64,000 nucleotides of DNA from Heliocidaris erythrogramma. Lineage: Eukaryota > Echinodermata > Echinoidea > Camarodonta > Echinometridae. Under the pieces are notes generated by a model, which worked only from the letters and a program-made list of their open reading frames with translations, was not told the DNA's origin and made no database searches. Shown in pieces: positions 35,403 through 45,815 of this stretch. The position numbers and the translations under genes were made by a program. The first letter of the stretch is position 1. Each line of letters starts with the position of its first letter. The stretch spans positions 48,147,580-48,211,579 of the forward strand of contig CM046856.1 of the NCBI GenBank assembly GCA_025617745.1. Direction: 5' to 3'.

Positions 35403-36068
35403 TCCTTAGACAAAGCCTTTTATCTACAGGGGTGAACTGTAGTTCGGTGTTGGTGCCTGATGGTGGATGGTAGAGGTAAAATAAGGATGGTTATAATGAC
35501 TGGTGATGGCTGATCTGACATTGCTCCAGCAACAATTGCTCTAGGCTCGATTTTGTCAAAGATATGGGGTTAGGACTTGAGTAGCATTTGGGCTTCAAGC
35601 TACCTTTAAGGTGAGGGTAAGAAATAGTATTGGATCAAGAATCAAAGTTTGGATTTCAGTTAATGTTACAACTATGCTATGGAGCATTTGTTGCAGGAGT
35701 GTGTGTCGTACAATGGTGATGATGTCATTTATGACGGTAATTGTTTTATTCACAAACAAATGTAATTATGAAAGATGGAATCATTTAAAATGCTGTTGGT
35801 AAGTGCTTTGGATGATTCATTCATTGATGCTAATTGCTATAAGAAGTTGTTAGTAAGGCTGAGGTTGAATGTAAATGAAAATGGAACCATTTCAGTTTCT
35901 AGACTTTAAACACTGTTAATCTATTACCAGCCTTGTAGCAATTCCTTACTTCAGAATAGATTCATGGGGAGCCTCTCCAAAGCAGTCAGTAGTAATATCA
36001 AGTTTTGATAAAGTACATGTATAAGTGATCCATTTTAATCCTCCCAACTCCTGTTTATCTATTCCCAG
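35403..36068. other. Rest of intron 7
   Basis: Noncoding. The text CCAGCCTTGYAGCARTTCCTTA appears at 35929-35950 and again at the exon 8 start (36066-36087), and AGAWTCAYGGGGASCCTCTCCA follows in both, so about 75 bases of exon 8 appear to be duplicated 140 bp upstream in a decayed form. Confidence 0.55.
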
Positions 36069-36281
36069 CCTTGCAGCAGTTCCTTATATCAGAGAAGATT
36101 CACGGGGACCCTCTCCAGCGTACAGGATGTTTGTTCGGAGGACTCTTCAGAGATGTCTGGAGGCGGTATCCTCACTACCTGTCAGATGTCTTAGACTCCT
36201 TCAACATCACCTGCCTAGCTGCTTTTGTCTTTCTCTACTTTGCTTGTCTCTCACCAGCCATCACCTTTGGGGGTATCTTAG
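36069..36281 (+). CDS. SLC4A2-like: AE gene exon 8: entry to the transport domain, TM1
   Basis: Encodes residues 496-566 plus one base. The words [20 protein letters not shown] (512-531) and [20 protein letters not shown] mark the conserved start of the SLC4 membrane domain. TM1 spans about 544-562 and ends in SPAITFGG. Acceptor TCTATTCCCAG and donor TAG|GTACGT. Thirty bases past the donor a 1.4-kb inverted-repeat element begins, so very little original intron sequence remains on that side. Confidence 0.96.
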
Positions 36282-36311
36282 GTACGTTGACCATCCTTGT
36301 GCCATGTTGCA

Positions 36312-37710
36312 TACCGTATTCACCGGCCGAACGGCCGCAGCGCCAGATAGGCCGCACCCCAACTTTGACAACTCATTTGAAGAAAAAAAAATATGGGGAA
36401 AAATCACAAGCATAAGAAATTTTGCCCCCCAAATATCATACAACGAAAAAACAAGGGCAAAACTTTTTATTGTATTGACTATTTGAAGACGATTATTCCT
36501 AGATGTCTTTGCTTTATATTATTAAGAATTTAAAAAGTTGAACTTGAAGAGAATCTGACGAAGCGTAGTACTAGTAGTACTCGCAAACACGTACATCTTT
36601 GTAGACTAACGTTAGTACTATAAAGTATACGGTACGTGCAGTCTCCCTAAAAGTTCGACAACAAATAGGACTATCAACCGTGAATGCAACTCGCAAATTG
36701 AGGCACAATCACAAATGAAATTGGAAAGGAAATGTTTCCACCACTCTAAAAAATCGTGAAGAGATATCTTACATAGGTGCATATTCCATCAAAGGTTCCC
36801 TATGTGACATCCAAAGACAGAAAAATACATAATACATCATGATGGTTTCGAAGAGGAAATTGAAAACGTTGTCACGACGATTTGCAAGCTGAAACATGTC
36901 CTTGCCATGACCAAAGATCGTGAAAAGAAAGATAGGACACTCTCCCGATTGTGTAAAGGGTCCGATGTAACGGCCAAGGGTAGGGCGCCCTTGGCCTTCC
37001 CCATATGAGGCCATTACGTTACATAAAATTAGAGGGAGACGGGAATGCCTTATCTTATCTTTTAAGATCTTTGCCATGACTTAAAATGCAGGGTAACGCG
37101 CATGCCACGTGCGCTATGAAAAATCCTCTGCGATAATGTCCGTTCTCCATACAAAATACACACATCTCCGTGAAGGATCCTCAAGGATACGACCGCGCTG
37201 AAATAGCGCGGAGGTGGAGGGCGTGCCATCGATCTCAACACATACGAAGGGTGTGCTCAAAAGACAAATTAAAACTTACAAAGCGCCTACGTATCCACTA
37301 CAATAGCTCACAGAACAGAAAACACTTTTGACTCTTTTATACTACCATAAAATCTACCGGGGTGGCTGATTTCAGCCCGTTACTCGAGCTCAATAGAGAG
37401 CTTCGTACGAGTGCTCTGTCAACCTCGGAAGATCATACGAGGCCATGTTTGTAACTATATTGATAAGATATGTAGTTATTAGTTCTGAATTATATATTTA
37501 TGACTGAAAATATTTCAGTACTTAAAAGATAAGTAGATCTACATCGTTAGAGATATAGAGCACATCTAACGTTTGTCCCGTCCATTCCAATACGTGTGGT
37601 GATTTTGGAGGCGGTTCATTTTTGTCTGCTGTTGCCCATAGGCCGCACCCCGACTTTGGGATCATATTTTGAGTGAAAATACTGCGGCCTTTCAGCCGGC
37701 GAATACGGTA
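36312..37710. mobile_element. 1.4-kb inverted-repeat element in intron 8
   Basis: Left TACCGTATTCACCGGCCGAA and right (complement) TACCGTATTCGCCGGCTGAA are terminal inverted repeats of about 30 bp. Each end also carries TAGGCCGCACCCCRACTTTG (36349 and 37640), but in the same orientation, so the structure is composite. No transposase frame. It may be two solo ends around unrelated DNA rather than one element. Confidence 0.65.
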
Positions 37711-38232
37711 ATTGATTAGGTTTAGTGCAAGTTTTAATCATTTGATGGTTTCTCGATCCCTCCCTCCCCCCCCCCCCCCCCCAGTTGCCAATTTTTGTTG
37801 TTGTTGAAAGTTTGCAGTTCAATTTTAAAAAAAGATAATGTGATAAGATGATGTTCACTGTACACCGCATATGATGTTGCAAATACTTGACGTGATACCA
37901 GTTGGTCTATCAAGAATCAATGTAGAAGTAGATAGATATATTTAAGGATAAGTAAAATGAGAAACGTCGTCCTGCGCATTAGTTTCTTATCTGCTTTCTA
38001 TTTCCAAGTAATTTCCTGAATGCTTTCAGTGCCCTAGGGCAGCTTGGTTAATACCAGGGTAATAGACCCATTAAGCACCTCTTGACATGAATATGTAAGC
38101 AGTCGTAACTATTATTATTATTATTATCATTATTATTACTGGATAAATACAAAGTTTATCACAAATTATTTCATGAGACCGGCATTTCATTGCTATTTTC
38201 TATTCTTCACTTCATCTTCGTACTAATTGCAG
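37711..38232. other. End of intron 8
   Basis: Noncoding, with a poly-C run at about 37761-37782 and an ATT run at 38110-38140. Confidence 0.6.
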
Positions 38233-38381
38233 GTGAAATGACGCAGGGTTGGATGGGAGTGTCCGAGATGATCATCTCAACGTCTCTCAATGGCATCATC
38301 TTCTCGCTACTCTCAGGGCAACCTCTCATCATCATCGGTCCTACGGGTCCAGTGTTGGTCTTTGAAGAGAATCTTCTATTG
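38233..38381 (+). CDS. SLC4A2-like: AE gene exon 9: TM2-TM3 of the transport domain
   Basis: Encodes residues 567-616. GVSEMIISTSLNGIIFSLLS (575-594) is TM2. GQPLIIIGPTGPVLVFEE (595-612) contains the half-helix signature GxTGPxLVFEE that contributes to the substrate site in SLC4 structures. Acceptor ACTAATTGCAG and donor TTG|GTGAGA. The phase-1 join to exon 8 restores the Gly of the FGGxLG motif. Confidence 0.96.
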
Positions 38382-38475
38382 GTGAGAGTGCAAAGGGATT
38401 GGGGATGATGTAGTGATCAGTAGGTAATGGCATGGTAGTGTTAATAATGTGTCGATGGTGATTGTAGATGAATGA

Positions 38476-38516
38476 AGATGATGATGATGATGATGATGAT
38501 GATAGTGATGATGGTG
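38476..38516. repeat. GAT triplet repeat in intron 9
   Basis: About ten GATGAT units with few breaks. Confidence 0.9.
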
Positions 38517-38916
38517 GTGTTATGCCAGTTGTGCTTGTGGTAGAAACAATGAACGTGATGACAGTGATTGAGGAAAACTGTTTAATGTACAATTATCTAA
38601 TAACTCTCCACTGATTTTACAAAAGCTTTAAAAAGAATGAGAGGTAATAATTCTATTAATTTTTTTTTATAAATACAAATGTACCCATACCAATGGTTAT
38701 ACCCAAAGGGTCTTTGTAATATATTTTAACTTCAGTTGAGATAAGGTTCCTCCACACTGCATTAAGCCTGTTTGTCATGTGCATGTGACAATTCTGTTAC
38801 AAATTATAATTAAAGAGGCTGGAAAAACATTAGGCATACCCAAGTTTGTGTAGGTAATAACAACATACAATATAGCACCAATTTATATAACTGCATGTTG
38901 CTACTCTTGTTTCCAG

Positions 38917-39111
38917 TTTTCAAAGCTGATGAATATCGAGCTGTTACCATTCCGGGCATGGATCGGTATCTGGACGTTTCTCATAGCAACCATCTGCGTA
39001 GCAGTAGAGGGCAGTGTTCTAGTCAGACATTTCACAAGATTCACTGAAGAAATATTTGCTCTTCTCATCTCCATCATCTTTATCTATGAGACTGTCAGTG
39101 GACTCAAATAT
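38917..39111 (+). CDS. SLC4A2-like: AE gene exon 10: TM4-TM5; DIDS lysine position is Gly
   Basis: Encodes residues 617-681. RAWIGIWTFLIATICVAVEG (629-648) is TM4; FTRFTEEIFALLISIIFIYE (655-674) covers the re-entry and TM5. In human AE1 the sequence YETFSKL carries Lys539, the covalent stilbene (DIDS) site. Here the matching stretch is YETVSGL, so the position is Gly678, with a lysine two residues later (Lys680). Acceptor CTTGTTTCCAG, donor TAT|GTAAGT. Confidence 0.96.
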
Positions 39112-39193
39112 GTAAGTTTTTTATCTTTATTGATCACTATCATTTATCAGGACAATGCAGACTTACATTTCTATAATATGAAATTTGCATTTG

Positions 39194-39582
39194 TTAAAGA
39201 TAAAGTTGAGTTCTAATCATGCAATTACATTGTGAAAGAAACTTTCTCAAAGCAATTGGGAAAGGTTGATTATATCTGTATAAGAATGGGTGTTTATAAT
39301 GTGAGGTTTTGGAATCATCAAAATGACTCAATCTCGCTGAAAAGCACATGCACTGCTCAGAAATGGGTATATGGGACTGCACACACCAGTGGCATGAATG
39401 TTCGGCCCGAATACTTCAGCTATTTCTCGTCATATTCCAATATGAGGGCATTTGAAGAGCTACAGTATCCCTTTCAGGGGACCATCATTTCTACTATGAT
39501 TTCTTCTTCATCCTGGCATAAAAAGAATGAGAAAGCTCACAAATTATTTTTCACCTTTCCCAGAACTCAACCTCCCTTTTAA
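39194..39582. mobile_element. TTAA-ended repeat, copy 2 (intron 10)
   Basis: Ends TTAAAGATAAAGTTGAGTT and AACTCAACCTCCCTTTTAA are clean inverted repeats. The interior matches 25715-26088 (for example GGTTTTGGAATCATCAAAAT, AAAAAGAATGAGAAAGCTCA). No frame of its own. Confidence 0.85.
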
Positions 39583-39938
39583 TTCCAACATGTAGGAGAA
39601 AGTTACCGGTAAGCCTTTTTGTAGTGGTCAATTCGTCTGTTGCCCCATCAGGGTACTACATCATTTCCTGTTTTCACCAAATGCTATATAGCTTCAGCTC
39701 CTACCATTTGCCTAGCAATGGCATTATCCGGATACAGTGTTTTGCTAATGTTGAGTTCTGGTGATGGAATTGCATTTTCAGAGAAAGAGACTTCAAGTGA
39801 TTTTGAATTGTTTATTATGCAGTAGAGGGGAAGTTTAAACCAGCAAAATATACCATACACAAACTGAAAAAAACTTGCTGGAAATCGTATTCAATTTATA
39901 AACACTACTCTTTCTCTCTCTTTCCTTACTTTCTCTAG

Positions 39939-40352
39939 GTGGCCTGTCAGAATCCATTTCAGGACAATTACTGCCTGGCTGATATGAACAGCACCATGTA
40001 TCCTCCAGCATACAACGCATCCAGCATCTATGCCTTACCCACCGAAGCAGACTTGTTCTCCAGGTTCAATGTTACTACCACCCCATTTCCCAGCTCCATC
40101 ACAAGTTCGCCAACGTCGCATCTATTCAAACAACACGTTACGTACTTTGACGTTATGAAGAATGTTACGGATCATTATGGCGAAGACAAATATAGTGGGA
40201 AAGCGGGGAAGAAAAAGAAGAAGTGTTATGTACCGGATGGATGGGATCCGAAGCCAAACACAACGCTTATGTCAATCATTCTGACGTTTGGCACGTTCTT
40301 TATAGCGTTCTTCATCCGGCAGTTTAGGAACAGCAGATTCTTGGGGAGAACG
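39939..40352 (+). CDS. SLC4A2-like: AE gene exon 11: long glycosylated extracellular loop and next TM
   Basis: Encodes residues 682-819. About 105 residues (682-786) form the third extracellular loop, roughly twice the length I recall for vertebrate AE2. It has N-glycosylation sequons at Asn698, 707, 725, 756 and 788, cysteines at 684, 693 and 777, and a run of five lysines (772-776). PNTTLMSIILTFGTFFIAFF (787-806) is the next span, followed by RQFRNSRF, the conserved cytoplasmic loop. Acceptor TTACTTTCTCTAG and donor ACG|GTATGA. Confidence 0.95.
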
Positions 40353-40908
40353 GTATGAAAACAATTCCTCACTACAACTCTTGTTTTGCAGATTTGATAT
40401 GAAGGAATCTAGAATAAAGAATTCCAGTTTATTTGAAATCTACACATTTTTGTGCTCTTAGAGTAAGCCATTTTGATATATAGACTGCCATCATTTTGCT
40501 GAAGTTCATTTTTGTATTACATATATCAAAGAACATGATGAATAATATAAAAATGAGATGAAAAAAAGGATCTCCTCATTATGTCAATTTTCAGAGATAT
40601 TGAAAATATGACGACAGATTCCCAATGACTGACATGTTCAGATTTTGACAGTGCATAGTTATCATAGTCATCTGACTATTGAACATTGCTTTTCTCATGG
40701 TGAATAGTGTGATTTTCATATCAATTTTGAAACAAATCAAATATTTTAGCCACCAAGGGTATTTTAAAGAGGAAATAATATGGGGTTGCAATGCTCCGAT
40801 GGGCATATTAGGTTACTTGAAAGAAAAAAAGGCATGTCGCTTTATCCATTACAGTTTTGACAATGCCACTTGCTCATAGTTTTTGTGTTTGTTTGTCTTC
40901 TTGTACAG

Positions 40909-40998
40909 TCGAGAAGAGCTTTTGGTGACATTGGCATCGCAATAGCAATTACCGTCATGGTAACGATATCATACATCACCAAGAATGTCTACCTCCAA
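40909..40998 (+). CDS. SLC4A2-like: AE gene exon 12: TM segment
   Basis: Encodes residues 820-849. RRAFGDIGIAIAITVMVTIS corresponds to the RRVIGDFGVPIAILIMV segment of AE proteins, and NVYLQ joins to KLSIGNGF of exon 13. Acceptor TCTTCTTGTACAG and donor CAA|GTAAGT are strong. Confidence 0.95.
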
Positions 40999-41477
40999 GT
41001 AAGTTGATGAAAACAGTTGTATTTCATTCATATATTTGATATAGAAATTCTTAGAAAGAAAACAAACCAGAAATCAGGGCCCTATCTTATAAAGATTTGC
41101 AATTGATCTTCCTTCAAAACATACTTTCTTTTCTGTTAAAAAGACATGTTGACAAATAATTTGAAAGGTGTTATGGGAAGCAGGATTGTATTGGGAGGTG
41201 ATAATGGCATGGAAACGATTGAAATGACTGCTCTAGTTAAGATGATATCTTTACTAAACATGGAGTATTTTGAGTTGAACTTTCAGTGATTTTTTTTTTT
41301 TTTTTTTACAGCCTAAAACAAAACAAATTAAAAGATTCCACAATTTATGGAACTAGCATTTTAAGTAATACATGTACCTTTAATACTGATTCAAGAGGGC
41401 CAAGTCCAACAGAAAGTTTTTGCTACAGTATGCTTCATAAGTGATTACAATCATGTACCATTTTCATCAACCCACAG

Positions 41478-41644
41478 AAACTGAGTATAGGCAATGGGTT
41501 TGCTCCTACGGATCCATCTATGAGAGGCTGGTTTATCAATCCTATGGGTCTGACAGAGCCCATGCCAATGATTGCCATTCTGGGAGCATCTGTACCGGCA
41601 TTCCTTGTCTTCATCCTGCTGTATATGGAAACTCTTCTAACAGG
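41478..41644 (+). CDS. SLC4A2-like: AE gene exon 13: TM8 with the transport glutamate
   Basis: Encodes residues 850-904 plus two bases. MRGWFINPMG (864-873) matches the RGWVINPLG extracellular segment. SVPAFLVFILLYMETLLTG (887-905) is TM8. Glu900 aligns with human AE1 Glu681, the residue involved in proton/sulfate co-transport and anion selectivity, so it supports a working exchanger. Donor AGG|GTGAGT; acceptor CATCAACCCACAG. Confidence 0.96.
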
Positions 41645-41654
41645 GTGAGTGTGT

Positions 41655-42040
41655 AGTGGAGATGATGATTTCGGTGATGGTTTTAGGTGGCAGAAATTTT
41701 AGTTGTAATGAACAGAAATGTGATGATGATTGTGGCATTAGTTGTGATAGTACAGTAGTTATGGTTGTAATGATGATGATAATGATGACGATGATGTTTT
41801 TGATGATGATGATGATGATGATGATGGTGGTGATGGTGATGGTGGTGGGGGTCGTCGTTGTCGATGTGGTGGTGGATAGTGATAGTAATGGTGGTGGTGA
41901 AGGTGGCCGTAGTGGTGGGGTTGATGATGATGGTGGTGATAGTAAAGGTAATAATGATGATTAAGGTGGTAGTGGTGATGGTGGTGGACGTGGTGATGAT
42001 GGTGATGGTGGTGTTAGTTGGGGTGGTGATGACGGTTATG
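41655..42040. repeat. GAT/GGT triplet-rich tract in intron 13
   Basis: About 385 bases of GATGAT, GTGGTG and mixed units, starting 10 bases after the exon 13 donor. Frames of Met/Asp/Val across it are artefacts. Confidence 0.9.
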
Positions 42041-42264
42041 ATATTCTCTTGTATTGATGTATTGATGGTATTGCGATTGCATAAATAATGAGTATATCAA
42101 AGTAGTGTTGGTGATTGATATTAAGGCTTAAATGATAAATAATGTTAGCACTAAACTTGAAATATGATCATGGCCATCGTGATAGTGATGGTACCAACGC
42201 AATGTACCATTCTATGAATACAAAATCACTGTCCTACTCCTGTCTTCAATTTCATCCACTTCAG

Positions 42265-42518
42265 GGTCATAGTCAACAAGAAGGAGCACAAACTCAAGAA
42301 GGGCACTGGTTTCCATCTGGACCTGTTCATCATGGGGTTCCTCACAGCTCTCTCTGGTATCTTGGGTCTCCCCTGGATGTGTGCTGCTACTGTCAGAACA
42401 GTCTCCCATGTAGCCAGTCTTAGTGTGATGACCAGGACTGATGCTCCTGGTGTCAAGCCAAGACTGGACCATATCAAGGACCAGCGGATGACCAACTTCT
42501 TTGTCAGTCTTGCCATAG
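42265..42518 (+). CDS. SLC4A2-like: AE gene exon 14: TM9-TM10 with the substrate-site arginine
   Basis: Encodes residues 905-989 plus one base. NKKEHKLKKGTGFHLDL (909-925) is the conserved intracellular loop. LGLPWMCAATVRTVSHVASL (938-957) is the TM10 half-helix; Arg949 aligns with human AE1 Arg730 at the anion site. The later HIKDQRMTNFFVSLAIG matches EVKEQRVTGLLVALLVG. The acceptor is TTCATCCACTTCAG and the donor ATAG|GTCAGT. Confidence 0.96.
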
Positions 42519-44009
42519 GTCAGTATTGAAAATAAAAGTTTACCACCTCGCATTTACAAGAGGGTATCAATAGATACCGTCTTATTGCAACAACTTAGAC
42601 CATTTGAATAAATCTTGGTTTAAGTATGTTTATGTATGTAATTATGTATGTAAAAGAAAATATTTAAAGGTACTCTTGTACTTCATATATTTGAAAGAAT
42701 GCTTCTCTTTTTGAACCTATCAGGAATGTTGTTGAAAATGTGTTGAAAATGTGAGATAGATGTACAAAGATAGATATACAAAATGATTGAAACTATAGGA
42801 CAGTTCAACCTTCAAATTTAACTTTTCATTTGTCCAAATTTCTTGTTCTTTAATAACTGAAGTATAGGTTCTTTTAGCGCAAAGTGTCAAACATATTAGT
42901 GTATTTTTATTGTTGGATGAATATACTTTTTTCGATGGCACTCTTCTAAACTTTCATCACTCTAGTTTACATTGATTTCATGAATGTTAGAATCTGGTCA
43001 TGATTGATACAGTAGATGTATTTGTATAATATTACATAAGCAGAAGAGCAATGTAGTCAAGTTTTGAAAATATGTCTTTTTGGTGCATCTTCAACTGACC
43101 TTGAAGAAAATGTGACTTTGTGAAATTGCAGTATATGAAAGATGTATGATTTTGAAATATACAATGATTGACAGATACTAACAAGGAATCTGCTGTTGGT
43201 ATTTTGATTAAAATATTTGGGTGAAATTCACAGTATGATTGACAGGTGGGCTGCTGTAATTAACAATGTTGTTAATTTGGAATGTGGGATGGGGGAAGCA
43301 TGTTGTTCATTACAGGAAGGATAGTCTATTGCATGAAGGGTAGTTTGTTACATTTTTCTCAAGTCACGACCTGTCTCCTTTTTGATTGTCATGAAGCAGG
43401 TCATGATTATGATAGGTCAGATCTGTTTCCACTATCTAACACTTTCATATCACTTCTAGCAGTGAAGATATGATCAAAAGAGGACAGTTTACCCACTCTT
43501 ATTTAAGTAGTGTCTTACAAGAGAAGAGGCAAAAAGTAACAACTACTTAAAATATATGTAACTATTAAGTGAAGGCATATTAGAGATGCAGTTGCTTTCA
43601 TCTAGTTATCAAATTACGTATGAAAGATTAATCTGATATGCTTATATTTGATTACTTAAACCAAATGGATATTTCTTATAAATTCAAAACTCTCTTGTCT
43701 TTTTTGTTACTACATTTTATGATATACCAACTTAGCATATCATTTTGGTTTCAACACCTCCCTCCTCTAGAAAAGAGTTAAGAAGTAGCAAATCTAATAC
43801 TAATTCTTTTTTTAATTTCAGAGGATGAACATCAATGTAGCACTCGGAATACCCAGAATAAATGCACTTCTCTCTCAATTCCAATCATTACCTCTTTCCC
43901 CTTTAATCCTGTTCAAAGTTTAAAAATCACTTTTAATTCCCTTTCAGCGAAACATGTTAAAAAGTACCTGTGACATGTATTGATTTCTTAACTTTGTTTT
44001 GATGTACAG
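42519..44009. other. Intron 14
   Basis: AT-rich with no recognised repeat or exon. Confidence 0.5.
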
Positions 44010-44179
44010 GTTTATCATTATACATGGCACCATTACTGAGAGAGGTGCCTATAGCTGTTCTTCTTGGAGTCTTCCTGTATCTGGGTCTATGCTCATTGAG
44101 TGGACTTCAGATGATTGAAAGAATAAAAGTGTTCTTTATGCCGAGCAAACATCATCCGGATGTCAAGTATATTAGAATG
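44010..44179 (+). CDS. SLC4A2-like: AE gene exon 15: TM11-TM12
   Basis: Encodes residues 990-1046. LREVPIAVLLGVFLYLGLCS (999-1018) matches LRQIPLAVLFGIFLYMGVTS of AE2, and MPSKHHPDVKYIRM matches PPKHHPDVTYVKK. Acceptor TTTTGATGTACAG and donor ATG|GTAAGT. The 3' half of this exon and its donor are repeated 158 bp downstream. Confidence 0.96.
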
Positions 44180-44253
44180 GTAAGTACATGGATGGATAGA
44201 TGGATTGAAGAATGCATGGATATAATTATATCGATAAATGGATGGGTAGATAT

Positions 44254-44337
44254 TTGAGTTGACTTCAGATGATTGAGAGAATAAAAGTGTTCTTTATGCC
44301 AAGTAAATATCAATCAGATGTCAAGTATATTAGAATG
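44254..44337 (+). pseudogene. Partial duplicate of exon 15 inside intron 15
   Basis: From 44254 the sequence repeats 44096-44179 at an offset of 158 bp, including the donor (ATG|GTAAGT at 44338) and some following intron. Of the visible coding changes, three are silent (GAA to GAG, CCG to CCA, AGC to AGT), three change residues (H to Y, H to Q, P to S) and one makes a TGA near its 5' edge. Downstream of that TGA a CAG at 44266-44268 could act as an acceptor, leaving an open phase-0 stretch of 23 codons (MIERIKVFFMPSK...). I cannot tell whether it is ever spliced in; a dead fragment is more likely. Confidence 0.85.
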
Positions 44338-44339
44338 GT

Positions 44340-44625
44340 AAGTAGATGGAAGGATGGATGGATAGATGAGTGGATGGTTCGATGGATGGATGGAAGGAAG
44401 GAAGGAAGGAAGGATGGGTTGATGGGGTTGATGGGTGAGTGGATGGATGGATAGATGGATGGAATTTACAAATAGATTAATGAAAGGATGAGTTGATGAA
44501 TGAATGAGTGGAAGGGGGTGGGTTGGTGGATGAAAGGATGGAATGATGGGTGGATAAATCAATGAATGAATGGCTTGATGGATAGTTTGATGGAAGGATA
44601 GATGAATTAAGGAATGGATGGACAA
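44340..44625. repeat. GGAT/GAAGGAT minisatellite in intron 15
   Basis: Degenerate TGGATGGATAGATGG and GAAGGAAGGAAGG units directly after the duplicated exon fragment, with further GGAT units at 44188-44210 between the two copies. Confidence 0.9.
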
Positions 44626-44794
44626 CTGGCCTTGTAATCATTCTGCCATCTTTTATTAGAATGATAAGTGGATGGACTGAGGGATAGTTTGATGGGTTAG
44701 AAAGGTGGATGAATCAATTTATGATATTTTGGCAAGTTTATATCACAGGTTAATGGGTTAATCTCCACTTGTTTCTTCTTTTCTCTCCTATCAG

Positions 44795-44965
44795 GTGAAA
44801 GCATGGAAGATTCATCTCTTTACCTTCATCCAGCTGGTATGTCTGGTAACTGTCTGGATGATTAAGACTTCCATCATCGCTATCTGCTTCCCTTTCTTCT
44901 TCATCCTCCTCGTCGCTATCCGTAGGCTCATGAGGTTCATCTATACTGACCAGGAACTTGAAGCG
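44795..44965 (+). CDS. SLC4A2-like: AE gene exon 16: TM13-TM14
   Basis: Encodes residues 1047-1103. KAWKIHLFTFIQLVCLVTVW (1048-1067) and the following IKTSIIAICFPFFFILLVAI are the last spans. Lys1070 (WMIKTS) aligns with human AE1 Lys851, the second stilbene cross-link site, by counting back from the AE1 C-terminus. RRLMRFIYTDQELEA leads into the cytoplasmic tail. Acceptor TTCTCTCCTATCAG, donor GCG|GTAAGC. Confidence 0.96.
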
Positions 44966-45049
44966 GTAAGCCTGGATGATTTCTCAGTTTTCCAGCCTAG
45001 TTGAATGACTTGTGAAGAACAATACAACACCTAATACCTGTTCAAGCTT

Positions 45050-45175
45050 GTGGATCTGAAAGGGGAAGTTCCTGGAAATAAGTTGGTTTCATTGAAAGCA
45101 GAAAAATGAGAGGAACAGATCATTGAAAGTTTGAGGAAATTAATCTGAAATCAATCAGAAGCAGAGTGCAAATCT
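45050..45175 (-). mobile_element. Partial copy of the TTAAAGGGAAAGTCCACC element
   Basis: AGGGGAAGTTCCTGGA, AAAATGAGAGGAACAGATCA and TTGAAAGTTTGAGGAAAT match the complement of 3690-3838. The far end is missing. In intron 16. Confidence 0.65.
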
Positions 45176-45815
45176 TTTGGGCACCTCTCCTATTTGTTCT
45201 TTACTTAAAATTGCATGACATATTTTTTTTCATAAAGAAAATATTTCATTATACCTGTACCCAAGACATATATTTTAACACTTGTTCTTATACCCACCCC
45301 TAATAAAACAAAAAATCTATTTCTGCATCAGCAAACATGAAAATGGAAAGTTCCTGTTTTCAGATGAGTTTTAACCCTTACTGTACTTAAAACAATAAAA
45401 AAGTTGAAGTTAAAAAACAAAAATATTAATTTTTTTCTCATGTAATAATGTTTTTAAGGTTTAAAAAGAATTTCTTGCATTAAAATTTTATCTCCAAGGC
45501 CTTTCTTTATTTGATTATCAACCGAAATATATACTGATGCATATAATTTGCATAAATTATAATATTAAATGAGAAAATAGAGATTTACATAAAAATAACA
45601 ATGGATTTTTCTGTTGTTTACACGATTCTCGAGGTCCCTGCAAAACTTTGCGGCGATCAGTCGTGTCGCGGCCGAGATCAGAGTCAGAGAGGAGTAGGGG
45701 TTAAATCGTCTCTTGCTCTCTTTATTTTGCATTGACGAGCACTATCAATATTTTAGAGAACGATGGTTACAATGTATACAGTGTTGATTATTAGATTTCT
45801 ACTTGGTTTTTACAG

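Noticed and set aside
41656..42088. Met/Asp/Val-rich open frames
   Set aside because: They come from the GAT/GGT triplet tract inside intron 13.
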